A stretch of DNA of 64,000 bases from Enterococcus lacertideformus (GTDB lineage: Bacteria > Bacillota > Bacilli > Lactobacillales > Enterococcaceae): positions 186,001-250,000 of the forward strand of contig JADAKE010000017.1 of NCBI GenBank assembly GCA_015680865.1, written 5' to 3'. The notes beneath the pieces are model-generated. The model did no database searches, was not told where the DNA came from, and saw nothing but the letters and a program-made list of their open reading frames with translations. Positions 55,536 to 64,000 of the stretch are shown in pieces. Both the position numbers and the translations under genes were made by a program. How positions within the stretch are numbered: the first letter of the stretch is position 1; every line of letters starts with the position of its first letter.

Positions 55536-55982
55536 TTAAGCAGTAAAATCTAAAGTTAAATAATATTCACCCAATTTCTCGGGTCCCATCAATAAATCAT
55601 ATTCAATGACCACTTTTCCAGCTGTTGGACGATCCTTCAAACTTACATGTAACGCTTTCGTAAATGTTTCGATTTGAATCATACCATATGGTGTTCGATA
55701 AGTTGTTTCCAATCGTTCACGATACCCAAATTTTAATCGCATACGTGTTTCTCCTGAACGAATTAATTGAACGCGTCCATCTGGCATCAATTTGATCGTG
55801 ACAGGGATTTCTTCCTTCGTGTTTTCTTGGATTTCTTGGTATCGTATGTATAGAGTATCTCCTATTCTGACCATTTGTCCTTTTAAGTCAAAGAAAAAAT
55901 CTTGTTGTTCACCATTTTGTTGAACTTTCGTACGTAAATTGATTGAAATCGGTGTTCCCTGCGATTGTGTCATTTTTTTCAT
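55536..55982 (-). CDS. DUF1934 family beta-barrel protein
   Basis: A 148-residue beta-rich, lipocalin-like protein (FDLKGQMVRIGDTLYIRY, GEYYLTLDF end). Found upstream of rpoE in many lactic acid bacteria. Function unknown. Confidence 0.82.
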   Translation of the reverse strand: MKKMTQSQGTPISINLRTKVQQNGEQQDFFFDLKGQMVRIGDTLYIRYQEIQENTKEEIPVTIKLMPDGRVQLIRSGETRMRLKFGYRERLETTYRTPYGMIQIETFTKALHVSLKDRPTAGKVVIEYDLLMGPEKLGEYYLTLDFTA

Positions 55983-56196
55983 TCTCCTTTACTTCTTCTA
56001 GCTACATTGTTCCTAGTTTTCATCTATTTGTCAATTAACTCGTATGAGAATACCTAAGTTTTTTCCTAACATCTTTTCTTTTTTAGAGTATAATAGTGAA
56101 AGAAACCAACGTTCATTTAGGAAGGACAAAAAAACAGTCTTCCAATGGATTCAATTCCATGATGGACGACCGATTATTCACAAAGGAGCGAACGCC

Positions 56197-57024
56197 ATGA
56201 ATCCGATGATTATATTGGATCAACAAATATATAATAAAAACGATTTTACCCCTTTTGCTCTGACAGATATATTAACCGAGTATTCAAAAAAAAACAATCA
56301 AAATTTCTTACATTTTTGGCAGTATAATCGAACAGCGATCCTTGGAATGAAGGATACTCGTACACCTTACTTCGGCAAAGGGCTTGATGAACTGAAGAAA
56401 ATGGGATACTACTCGATTGTTAGAAATTCTGGTGGGCTAGGCATTATCTCAGATATTGGCGTCTTAAATCTATCCCTTATTTTCCCACAAAATGACAAGG
56501 ACAAGATAACTATTGATGCAGCTTATGAAAGAATGCTTGCACTGACTCAGGCTGCCTTTCCAGATGGCGTTATCGAAGCATTTGAAATCACTCATTCTTA
56601 TTGTCCTGGAGCCTATGATCTTAGTATAAATGGTAAAAAATTTGCTGGAATCGCCCAAAGACGTATCAAAAACGGCATTTCTGTTATGATGTACCTAAGT
56701 GTCAACGGTAACCAGAATGTCAGAGGAAATGCAATGAAAGCTTTCTACCAAGTAGCACTAGAAGACTTTGGCACAGATGGCTACCCAGCAGTCATTCCTG
56801 AAAGTATGGCTACCTTAGAAGAGTTGCTCCAAGTCTCTTTGTCCGTAGAAGAAGTCAAACAAACATTTAGAAAGGCTTGTACTCAATTATACGGCAAGAG
56901 TGTTTCACTTGATTCTTTTTATTGGAAAGAAGAACATGTCGTTGATGAGCAATGGGCGGCTCAAATAGAAAAAATGAAACAACGAAATACGATAAAGGAG
57001 CTTGCCTATGACTATCCCTTATAA
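56197..57024 (+). CDS. Lipoate-protein ligase A / LipL family protein
   Basis: A 275-residue BPL_LplA domain protein. The lysine-binding region has VRNSGGLGIISDIGVLNLSL and the end of the core has NGKKFAGIAQRR with the catalytic lysine. Probably attaches or transfers lipoyl/octanoyl groups to GcvH or dehydrogenase E2. ATG 56197 follows AAAGGAGCG; the upstream extension is not needed. Divergent from DUF1934 and overlapping the next gene by 17 bp. Confidence 0.82.
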   Translation: MNPMIILDQQIYNKNDFTPFALTDILTEYSKKNNQNFLHFWQYNRTAILGMKDTRTPYFGKGLDELKKMGYYSIVRNSGGLGIISDIGVLNLSLIFPQNDKDKITIDAAYERMLALTQAAFPDGVIEAFEITHSYCPGAYDLSINGKKFAGIAQRRIKNGISVMMYLSVNGNQNVRGNAMKAFYQVALEDFGTDGYPAVIPESMATLEELLQVSLSVEEVKQTFRKACTQLYGKSVSLDSFYWKEEHVVDEQWAAQIEKMKQRNTIKELAYDYPL

Positions 57025-58378
57025 ATATCAACTATTACCAATGGAAAAAGTCTTTCGTGATCCTGTCCATAACTATATCCACGTACAGAATCAAGTGATC
57101 TTAGATTTGATCAATTCAAAAGAAGTCCAACGCCTTCGTCGCATCAAACAATTAGGCACCTCTTCTTTTACGTTCCACGGTGCGGAACATAGTCGTTTTG
57201 CCCACTCTCTAGGCGTCTATGAAATTTCTAGACGAATTTGTGATATCTTTTCTCGAAACTTTTCACAAGAAAAAATTGGTGCAAATGGCTGGAATGATCA
57301 AGAACGTTTAGTGACTTTGTGTGCTGCCCTACTACACGATATTGGTCATGGGCCATACTCACATACATTTGAGCATATTTTCCATACGAATCATGAAGCA
57401 ATTACAGTCGAAATCATTACTTCTCCCGAAACAGAAGTCTACCAAATTCTGAACCGTGTAGAAGAAGGATTTCCAGAAAAAGTGGCCAGTGTGATTCAAA
57501 AAACGTATCCTAATCCCCAAGTTGTTCAAATGATCTCTAGCCAAATTGACGCTGATCGCATGGACTATTTGCTAAGAGATGCATACTTCACTGGTACAGA
57601 ATATGGCACTTTTGATTTAACTCGTATTTTGCGGGTGATTCGCCCGTATGAAGGTGGAATCGCCTTTTCAATGAATGGGATGCATGCTGTGGAAGATTAC
57701 ATCGTAAGCCGGTATCAAATGTATGTCCAAGTTTATTTTCATCCCGTTTCTCGTGGAATGGAAGTCATCTTAGAACACTTGTTACATCGTGCCCATGAAC
57801 TATATCGCGAAGAACCAACTAGCTTTGAATCTCATTCCCAACTCTTATTGCCGTTTCTTGATGAACAATTCACACTAGGGGACTATTTGAAATTAGATGA
57901 CGGTGTTTTGGGAACCTATTTTACACAATGGACTGAATTTACTGATCCGATCTTAAGCGATTTAGCCAAACGTTTCTTAAATCGTAAACCGCTAAAATCA
58001 GCTGCCTTTTCTGGTAATCGCTCGTCAGCACTCATTAAAGAAATGACCGCCCTTGTCGAAAAAGTCGGTTACAATCCTGTATATTATACAGCGATCAATT
58101 CAAGTTATGACCTGCCTTATGATTTTTATCGTCCTGAAGAAAATCGTCATCGTACACAAATCGAAATTTTGCGAAATGATGGAACTTTGGTAGAATTATC
58201 AGAAGTGAGTCAAATCGTTGCTGCTCTTGCTGGACAAGAACAAGGAGATGAACGATTTTTCTTTCCAAAAGAAATGGTAGATCCCTCTTTACGAAATCAC
58301 TATGATCTTTTTGAAGAAACATATCAAGAATTCGCAAGCCATATACGTAATGGTTCACTGATTGAAAGAACAAACTAA
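57008..58378 (+). CDS. HD domain phosphohydrolase (YwfO/dGTPase-like)
   Basis: A 456-residue metal-dependent hydrolase with the HD signature HDIGHGPYSHTFEH (about residue 111) and upstream RLRRIKQLG, as in YwfO and dGTPase proteins that hydrolyse dNTPs. ATG 57008 follows AAAGGAG. Cotranscribed with the ligase and the HAD gene. Intact. Confidence 0.88.
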   Translation: MTIPYKYQLLPMEKVFRDPVHNYIHVQNQVILDLINSKEVQRLRRIKQLGTSSFTFHGAEHSRFAHSLGVYEISRRICDIFSRNFSQEKIGANGWNDQERLVTLCAALLHDIGHGPYSHTFEHIFHTNHEAITVEIITSPETEVYQILNRVEEGFPEKVASVIQKTYPNPQVVQMISSQIDADRMDYLLRDAYFTGTEYGTFDLTRILRVIRPYEGGIAFSMNGMHAVEDYIVSRYQMYVQVYFHPVSRGMEVILEHLLHRAHELYREEPTSFESHSQLLLPFLDEQFTLGDYLKLDDGVLGTYFTQWTEFTDPILSDLAKRFLNRKPLKSAAFSGNRSSALIKEMTALVEKVGYNPVYYTAINSSYDLPYDFYRPEENRHRTQIEILRNDGTLVELSEVSQIVAALAGQEQGDERFFFPKEMVDPSLRNHYDLFEETYQEFASHIRNGSLIERTN

Positions 58379-58396
58379 ACATCATTGGAGGAAATT

Positions 58397-59207
58397 ATGT
58401 CTATCAAGTTAGTCGCCATCGACATTGATAGTACTTTATTAAATGAAAAAAGAGAAATTACCGCAGAAGTCAAAGAAACAATTGCCAAAGCTGTAGCTAA
58501 AGGCGTAGCCATTGTTTTATGTACAGGACGCCCTTTGCCGGGGGGTACAAGAACAACTTAATGAATTAGAGCTATTTCAGGACAATGATTACGTGATCAC
58601 ATATAATGGAGCTTTAGTCCAACAAACCAAGTCAGGAAACATCATTGCTCGTCACGGATTAACATATGAAGACTATTTAGAGATCGAAGTCATGGCACGT
58701 CGTGTTGGCAGTCATTTGCATTCAATCGATGACAAAGTCATTTACACGTCCAATCGTGATATCAGTACTTATACGATTCATGAAGCAAGTCTAGTTAAAA
58801 TGCCATTAAAATATCGAACAACTGATGAAATGACCTCAGATATCCATTTAGTCAAAATGATGATGATTGATGAACCAGAAATCCTAGATGCTGCAATTGC
58901 TCGTTTACCACAAACATTCCGTGAAAAATATACAACAGTTAAAAGTGCCCCTTACTATTTTGAAATATTGAATAAAGAAGCAAGTAAAGGTGCCGCTGTG
59001 GCTAATTTAGCCCAACATTTAGGCATAGATCAAGATGAAATCATGGCGATTGGAGATAATGAAAATGATCTCTCCATGATCGAATACGCTGGATTAGGTG
59101 TAGCTATGGGCAATGCTGTACCATTAGTGAAAGAAGCAACAAATGTAATTACCGCTTCTAATGACGAACATGGGGTGGCAGAATCCATCAAAAAATATGT
59201 GCTATAA
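58397..59207 (+). pseudogene. Cof-type HAD sugar phosphatase, frameshifted
   Basis: HAD phosphatases use two aspartates in DxDGT. Here motif I is DIDSTLL, with Ser instead of the usual Gly. A six-G run (58540-58545) where five are expected breaks the frame after CTGRPLPG. The remaining frame carries motif IV, GDNENDLSMIEYAG. Corrected length is 269 residues, the family norm. GGAGG precedes ATG 58397. Confidence 0.87.
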
Positions 59208-59229
59208 ATACACAAAACTTGTGAATAAA

Positions 59230-59269
59230 GAGGAGCAATATCCCATTCATTTGGGATATGCTCCTTTTT
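59230..59269 (+). terminator. Terminator of the ligase-HD-HAD operon
   Basis: AGGAGCAATATCCCA with TGGGATATGCTCCTTTTT: a 14-bp stem with one mismatch and a T run, 23 bp after the HAD stop. Confidence 0.9.
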
Positions 59270-59379
59270 ATATTGTCATAAGAATAAAATTGTAAAAAAT
59301 AGTTTATGTCAAAATTTCTTGCCCAATCATTCCTTATTTATTACTCATTATTTCTATAAAACGACCGTAAATTTATTTC

Positions 59380-60380
59380 TTATTCTTTCATAAAAGCGAC
59401 TAGCTGTTCATAAGTTTTTTGTGATTGTTCAATGCTAAAGTCAAATTGATATTCATGGTTTAATTCTGCTGTCTTTTTATCATAACTCACTTTTGTCACT
59501 GGGATTCCTTGTTCTTTCAATGCTGTTTCGGCTTGATTCATTTGTTTTGTAAAAGTATTTGTGTTTCCGTCTGTTAAAAATACTTTTTGTGTCCAATTAT
59601 TGACATTTTGCGTGAGTGCTAATTGTTTTACCTCTTCTGATTGTTCAAAGTTTTTTTGTCAAAGTAAGCCCAACCGCATTTTGCATAGAGGAAGCTTGAA
59701 ATCTTATCACTGACTTGCGTAAAGCTTGCAAGATCTAGTAAACCTGATAAAGAAATAAATTTTGTGATTTGTTCATTTTTTAGGATCGGCTCTACTTGGA
59801 TCGCTTGTTGAATCTGTCTATTTTGTCCAGCAATAATATATTCGCTAGCGATTTGCGCACCAGCGGAATCCCCGCCAATTGATACATCCTTCCAATCAAT
59901 GGATGATCCATAATTTTCTTTCATGTAACGAATGGCTTCATTTAGTTGTTTGAGTGGTGTGGGGTGTTTTACCTCTGGAGAAAGCTCATAATTGATGTTC
60001 ACAACGATCTGTTGCGTATCTGCAGATAACGATTTTAAATAGTCTTGGGCATCGCGTTTATCCCCAGCAACATAAGCACCCCCATGGATCCAAAATAAAA
60101 TCGGTACTGTTGTTTCACTTTCTTTTGGTAAATAAATATCCATTTTATTTTGTTGGTACTCAGACGTATATTTTTCATTTTCGATGACTTTAATCTTTTC
60201 GATTTTTTCATCAAAATTTTTTGGTCTAGGATATACTTCTTCTGTTCCACTAGTATCAAACTGTTTTCTTACAAGTAAACTAATTGGTTTGGGAGTTATT
60301 TGATTCACTAACCAAACAATCCCAACTAAAAGGATAAGTGTTACCGGAACGCCTATTAATATTCTCTTTACCCATTTCAT
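59380..60380 (-). pseudogene. Membrane-anchored HSL-type esterase, frameshifted
   Basis: Paralog of the esterase at 38129: N-terminal anchor (ILIGVPVTLILLVGIVWL), HGGAYVAGDKRD oxyanion loop and nucleophile GGDSAGAQIA. A seven-A run (59651-59657) where eight are expected breaks the frame after WAYFDKK. The other frame continues with FEQSEEVKQLAL...LNHEYQFDFS to TAA 59380, giving 333 residues and the catalytic histidine. Starts within the stop of the LPXTG gene (ATGA overlap). Confidence 0.85.
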
Positions 60381-60587
60381 TTTATCGCTTTACCACCTTT
60401 TCTTTTTTGATAAAAGCAACCCAACAATAAAAGAATCATGAGGTCACTACCAATAATTGACATTTTGATTCCTCGTTGTTCGCCTGTTTGAGGAAATTCT
60501 TTATTATTTTGCTTTTTATCTACTTTGTTTGTTGTCTTATGATTGATATTGTTGCTATTATTTCCGTTACTGCCACTTTGACCGTTT

Positions 60588-60632
60588 TGGCCATTTTGGC
60601 CGTTTTGGCCGTTTTGGCCGTTTTGGCCATTG
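60588..60632 (-). repeat. 9-bp tandem repeats encoding Asn-Gly-Gln
   Basis: Five or more copies of the 9-mer GGCCAAAAC/GGCCAGAAC type (TTTTGGCCG on the plus strand) encode the flexible NGQ linker of the LPXTG protein. Prone to slippage. Confidence 0.85.
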
Positions 60633-62012
60633 TTTCCGTTGTTATTTTCTTTAGGAACTGATTTTTTGTAATGATAAACGATTATTGGATTTGTTTCATT
60701 GAACACACCCTGATCAGCGCCTTCAACTTTGACAAAATCATACCCAGAGAATTCCTTTTGCTCCGTTTGATAACTGTCGCCATATGCTCCTTTGAGTAGA
60801 ATAGATTCTTGATTGTTAAGCAAACTCTGATTATTTTCATCAACGTATTTAACCGTCACAGAACGATTGAATACCATATCCATAAAAGGCTGTTACATGT
60901 TGTTGATAAGCTTGCGGTGCGACTGTTTGGGCTTCCCCATGACCAGCACCTTCAACAATCAATAAGTCTTTGTACCCACCAGATAGATCAAATAGTTCTT
61001 GTGCATTCGATACTGGTAAGACATTGTCTTCACTTCCGTGGATGATTAACTTAGGCAATGATGACATCATCCCTTGTACAGGAAGATTTTCTATTGTGTT
61101 TAAATGCATTTCACGGTCAAAATAATATTCTTTTAATAAGCCTAAATAAAGATCTTCATGTTCTTTATCTGCGACAATATCTAAATTTCCAAAAATTGGA
61201 GCCAACATTGGGGCAACTGTTGAGCTATAAGTAAAACGTAATTGTTCATCAATGGACTTGAAACCACAATTTTCAATGATTCCCTTTACATTTGCAGGAA
61301 TATTTTTAGCTAGGACAGACATCATAGTTGCCGCTCCCATAGATCCACCATACAATAATATTTTTTGCTGAGGATTTTTATTTACCTCGTAATTAATCCA
61401 ATGTAATACATCATCTGATTCATATTCGCCATAAGTAACAAAATCACCCCCACTTGCTCCAGTTGCACGCGGATCAACAAAGATCATATTATAACCGGCT
61501 TGATAAAAATCATTGTATTCATCCATGACGATGCCGTTGTTCCAGTTTCCACGAAATCCGCCGTGAATGATCACTGTTTTATCTGACTTTTGGTCTACAT
61601 AATAGGAATAAGCATCCATTATTTTACCATCTTGATTGTTCAAGATCCGATCTTTTAATTGTTGCGTATTAGGGTAAAAACCAGTATATGTTTCTGGTGA
61701 TGTACCATCATTGTTTTGCTGCCCTAAAGCAGAGATTATCGCACTATCTTTTGCAAAGGCAATATCATACAGAACATACGTGGTAATCAAGTGGCGGATC
61801 GTATCAACCTCGACATCAAATCGTTCTTTGACATTTTCCTCTGATAATTGGTCATTCAGAAGTCTGTTTAATGAAATAATGAGACTAATCCCTGATGAAT
61901 TATTAAAAACATCTTTTAGTTTCCCGCCAATATAGTTTAAATATAATTTACCATCAAAATTTTCACCTTTTCCAATTTCCTTGATCACAGCATCATCATC
62001 TTGATTTTCAGT

Positions 62013-62180
62013 GTCTTGTGATTGATCTACAACAGGTTCATTTGAGTCTGGCGTGCCTTGAGGCTGATCTACAGTAGGTTCATTTGAGTCTGGCGTACCT
62101 TGAGGCTGATCTATAACAGATTCATTTGAATCTAGCGTGCCTTGAGGCTGATCTATAACAGTTTCATTTGAATCTGGCGT
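62013..62180 (-). repeat. 42-bp tandem repeats (4 copies) in the LPXTG gene
   Basis: Four units encode 14 residues each, consensus TPDSNEPVIDQPQG, between signal peptide and hydrolase domain; a probable wall-spanning stalk. Confidence 0.88.
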
Positions 62181-62633
62181 ATCTGGCGTTTGTTATTTAA
62201 CAACATCATTTTGTTCCATCGTATCTTGTACGGTTGGTGTCGTAGCATTTGAAGCTTCAAATGCTGAAGCACTCTGAGTGTCATTTAAATTTTCTGAAGT
62301 TCCAACCAATGAACCAACCCTAGTTTCTTCTGAGCTTACGAGTTGCTCTGCGTTTGCTATCAATGGTGTACATGTTCCAGATACCGTCATAAAAACGAAC
62401 AAAGCATGTGCTATCAAGTTTACTTTTTTTTTCAAATTCTCCACTCCTCCACTTAAATCTAAAGGTATTGTATAAAAGCGCTATCATTTTTTATATAAAA
62501 AAATAATTATTTATATCACAAAAAAACAACTATTTCATCACATAATAAATAATTTACGTTTTTTATCATCTTGTGGTAAATACTTTTTCAGTATATGAAC
62601 TAAAAAAGACTCCTTTTCCTAAAATTTAGAAAA

Positions 62634-62669
62634 TAAAAAAAAGGAGCGTAAACCAAACTTCACTCCTCA
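62634..62669 (-). terminator. Terminator of the NUDIX gene
   Basis: Minus-strand GAGGAGTGAAG...TTTACGCTCCTTTTTTT: short GGAG stem with a long T run. The remainder of 62445-62762 is AT-rich spacer. Confidence 0.6.
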
Positions 62670-62762
62670 AACAAATAGCAAAAGATCATTTATCCAATTA
62701 TACGTGTTTCCTATCTTAGTTGCTAATTGACTTCTCTTCCTTTTTTATTAAAATAAGTTTTT

Positions 62763-63226
62763 CTAATTATTACATAACATGTTATACAATTGTTTTTTGT
62801 CTAGCCATCTTTCGACTGCCCAACGGTGACTACCACGTTTTAATTTTTGACTCGCTTCTTGTGGTGTTACCCACCAAATTTTATTGGTTTCTTCCGTTGG
62901 TTCGGCAACTTTCTGCCAGTTATCTGCTGTATAAAAATAACCGGGATTGTAATAATAAGTCTTTCGATAATTCGAATAAAAATATTCATCCGCTTCGCCT
63001 AAGTAAAGTCCGATTTCTGCCACGATCCCCATTTCTTCTAGCAGTTCCCGCCTAAGTGCTTCTTCTTTCGTTTCAGATTTTTCCAATTCTCCGCCAGGCA
63101 AAAAAAGGCGCCATTTGGTGCTTCAATCAATGCTAATTTCTGGTTTTTTTCTACGATAATGTAGGCAGCATAGCGAGGGGAATACTGAGCAGTTTGTTCT
63201 TTTTTACCAAATACTGGTTTATCCAT
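62763..63226 (-). pseudogene. NUDIX hydrolase, frameshifted
   Basis: NUDIX enzymes hydrolyse nucleotide-diphosphate derivatives. The N-terminal beta-strands (YAAYIIVEKNQKLALIEAPNGAFF) are in one frame. The NUDIX box (PGGELEKSETKEEALRRELL, then EEMG) is in another. Seven T (63100-63106) stand where eight would read FFLPGG. Start ATG 63226 follows AAGGTGG; repaired length about 154 residues. The box itself is intact, but a restart there would lack the core. Confidence 0.87.
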
Positions 63227-63357
63227 AATCTTGTCCACCTTAAGCTTATTTACTTTTTTATTTTACATGAGATTTTTCTCATAAACAAGCGCTAATCTTC
63301 TATTATTGTTTCTTTTTTTTTGTTATGATAAAAAAAAAGAAAGGATGTATTATATTG

Positions 63358-63795
63358 ATGAAAATGGCACATACATGTATTCGAGTACAAAACCTTGATG
63401 CTTCTTTAGAATTTTATAAAAATGCTTTTGGCTTTGAAGAAAGTCGTCGTCGCGATTTTCCGGAGAATAAATTTACCCTTGTTTACTTAACCTTACCAGG
63501 AGATGATTACGAATTAGAATTAACTTATAATTATGATCACGAAGCTTATGATTTAGGGAACGGATATGGGCATATTGCAATTGCTTCTGAAAACTTAGAA
63601 GCTCTACATGAAAAACATCAGGCAGAAGGACTTAACGTAACAGACTTAAAAGGTCTTCCAGGGACGGCACCTTCTTATTATTTCGTAATTGATCACGATG
63701 GCTATAAATCGAGGTCATCCGCGCATAAGAGGTTGCGAAAGTTTCGTTTCGCTCTGCTGACAATAAGAAAAATTTTTTTAAATAGCTTTTCATAG
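63358..63795 (+). CDS. gloA: Glyoxalase I-like VOC protein with a repeat-derived C-terminus
   Basis: A VOC metalloenzyme like lactoylglutathione lyase: MAHTCIRVQNLDASLEFY, FTLVYLTLPGDDYELELTYN and GHIAIA contain the expected metal ligands (His, Glu). After IDHDGYK the family normally ends with a short VEV-type strand. Here the frame enters repeat copy D and adds about 29 basic residues before a chance stop at 63795. The last metal-binding glutamate is probably lost. Start ATG 63358; 63364 is an alternative. Confidence 0.8.
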   Translation: MKMAHTCIRVQNLDASLEFYKNAFGFEESRRRDFPENKFTLVYLTLPGDDYELELTYNYDHEAYDLGNGYGHIAIASENLEALHEKHQAEGLNVTDLKGLPGTAPSYYFVIDHDGYKSRSSAHKRLRKFRFALLTIRKIFLNSFS

Positions 63796-63866
63796 TTTTG
63801 TATCTTTTGAGCTTAATTCCGCAGGAGCAATGCTGTGAACACTATTTCGTTAAAGATCATGAAAAA
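63711..63866 (+). repeat. Structured 3'-UTR repeat, copy D, inside the gloA frame
   Basis: It begins with GAGGTCATC, then a second start AGAGGTTGCGAAAG, AATAAGAAA, TAGCTTTTCATA, GAGCTTAATTCCGCAG and ends near CGTTAAAGATCATG. Orientation is sense with gloA, as for every other copy relative to its gene. Confidence 0.75.
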
Positions 63867-63871
63867 GTAGT

Positions 63872-63911
63872 TTAGCCCAAGGAGCTGTGACAAACTCCTT
63901 GGGCTATTTTT
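63872..63911. terminator. Bidirectional terminator between gloA and the permease gene
   Basis: AGCCCAAGGAG with CTCCTTGGGCT, 10-nt loop, T run on the plus strand. Confidence 0.88.
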
Positions 63912-64000
63912 TATCCAATCATAATACTTTCTTCGGGAAATTTATAGTTGGCTTCTGTTTTGTTTGCTTTGACTAATAACGAAAAGATAACAGTCAAAAT
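63911..64000 (-). CDS. C-terminal end of a probable amino acid permease (partial)
   Basis: Only the last 29 codons are visible: a hydrophobic helix end (ILTVIFSLLVKA) then a polar tail ending EESIMIG. This resembles the C-terminus of APC-type transporters, but so short a piece cannot be identified firmly. The rest lies beyond the window. Confidence 0.4.
   Translation of the reverse strand: MLTVIFSLLVKANKTEANYKFPEESIMIG

Larger units (their letters stand above)
60377..62444 (-). pseudogene. LPXTG-anchored secreted alpha/beta hydrolase with MucBP domain, interrupted
   Basis: Rebuilt 688-residue surface protein. Signal peptide (cleavage near PLIANA), four 14-residue repeats, alpha/beta hydrolase domain (nucleophile YGGSMGAATM, HGSEDNVLP, catalytic His in GAGHGEA), MucBP-like domain (VTVKYVDENNQSLL), Asn-Gly-Gln linker, sorting signal FPQTGEQRG, membrane helix and basic tail. 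Broken by TAA at 62193-62195 (codon 84) and one extra T at 60884-60887. Probably a wall-attached esterase acting on host or food material; cannot be exported intact now. Confidence 0.87.

Overview
The window is a low-GC Firmicute chromosome, almost certainly Enterococcus (E. faecium group). Gene content and order fit: pstS-C-A-B-B; prfB-secA-hpf-comFC-comFA; the atpBEFHAGDC operon beside murAA; smpB-rnr-est-secG; cggR-gap-pgk-tpiA-eno; sigV-rsiV; rpoE encoding RNA polymerase delta. AT-rich spacers, strong AGGAGG ribosome sites and Rho-independent terminators also fit. Almost everything is on the minus strand. The species call is inference; I could not run a search.

Layout: 1-3913 phosphate ABC transporter (pst). 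4064-4250 a possible small RNA and a terminator. 4254-6714 broken cls and a broken acyltransferase-like gene. 7145-13375 ftsX, ftsE, prfB (programmed frameshift), secA, hpf. 13500-15520 broken comFC and comFA. 15634-20902 a broken PTS IIB gene, yvyE, a GntR regulator, a chimeric tRNA-Tyr, a broken ROK kinase, a GNAT and a broken yidD. 21010-22823 epuA, murAA, DUF1146. 23384-30449 a tandem repeat block and the complete F1Fo ATP synthase operon. 30613-36252 smpB, rnr, esterase, secG, GNAT and a broken hydrolase. 36551-39131 a broken M20 deacylase, repeats and a broken esterase. 39335-45220 the lower glycolysis operon, with a frameshifted cggR repressor behind its operator. 45328-46713 a multiply mutated rpoN. 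46761 tRNA-Arg(CCG). 46994-52499 a glycan/peptide operon (GntR, M20 dipeptidase, aspartylglucosaminidase, PTS IIB, PTS IIC), in which several genes are broken. 52656-55982 zinc ribbon protein, rsiV/sigV, rpoE, DUF1934. 56197-59207 LipL-like ligase, HD hydrolase, broken HAD phosphatase. 59380-62444 broken esterase and broken LPXTG hydrolase. 62763-64000 broken NUDIX, gloA invaded by a repeat, and the end of a permease.

Two themes stand out. First, about twenty genes carry nonsense codons, frameshifts or lost starts. Nearly all are dispensable: competence, sigma-54, PTS, esterases, ROK, HAD, regulators. Roughly 20 kb of essential genes (secA, prfB, ftsEX, atp, murAA, rnr, smpB, glycolysis, rpoE) shows none. 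That distribution argues for real, recent gene decay, as in a host- or niche-restricted lineage, rather than random sequencing error, although many indels lie in homopolymers.

Second, an approximately 120-bp repeat family occurs at four places (about seven copies). Each time it lies in the same orientation between the last stop codon of a transcription unit and its terminator, and often starts exactly at the stop codon. Copies share end sequences and an AATAAG...CTTATT hairpin base, while the hairpin arms differ in sequence but still pair. This looks like a structured, mobile 3'-UTR element. In gloA it has replaced the native C-terminus.
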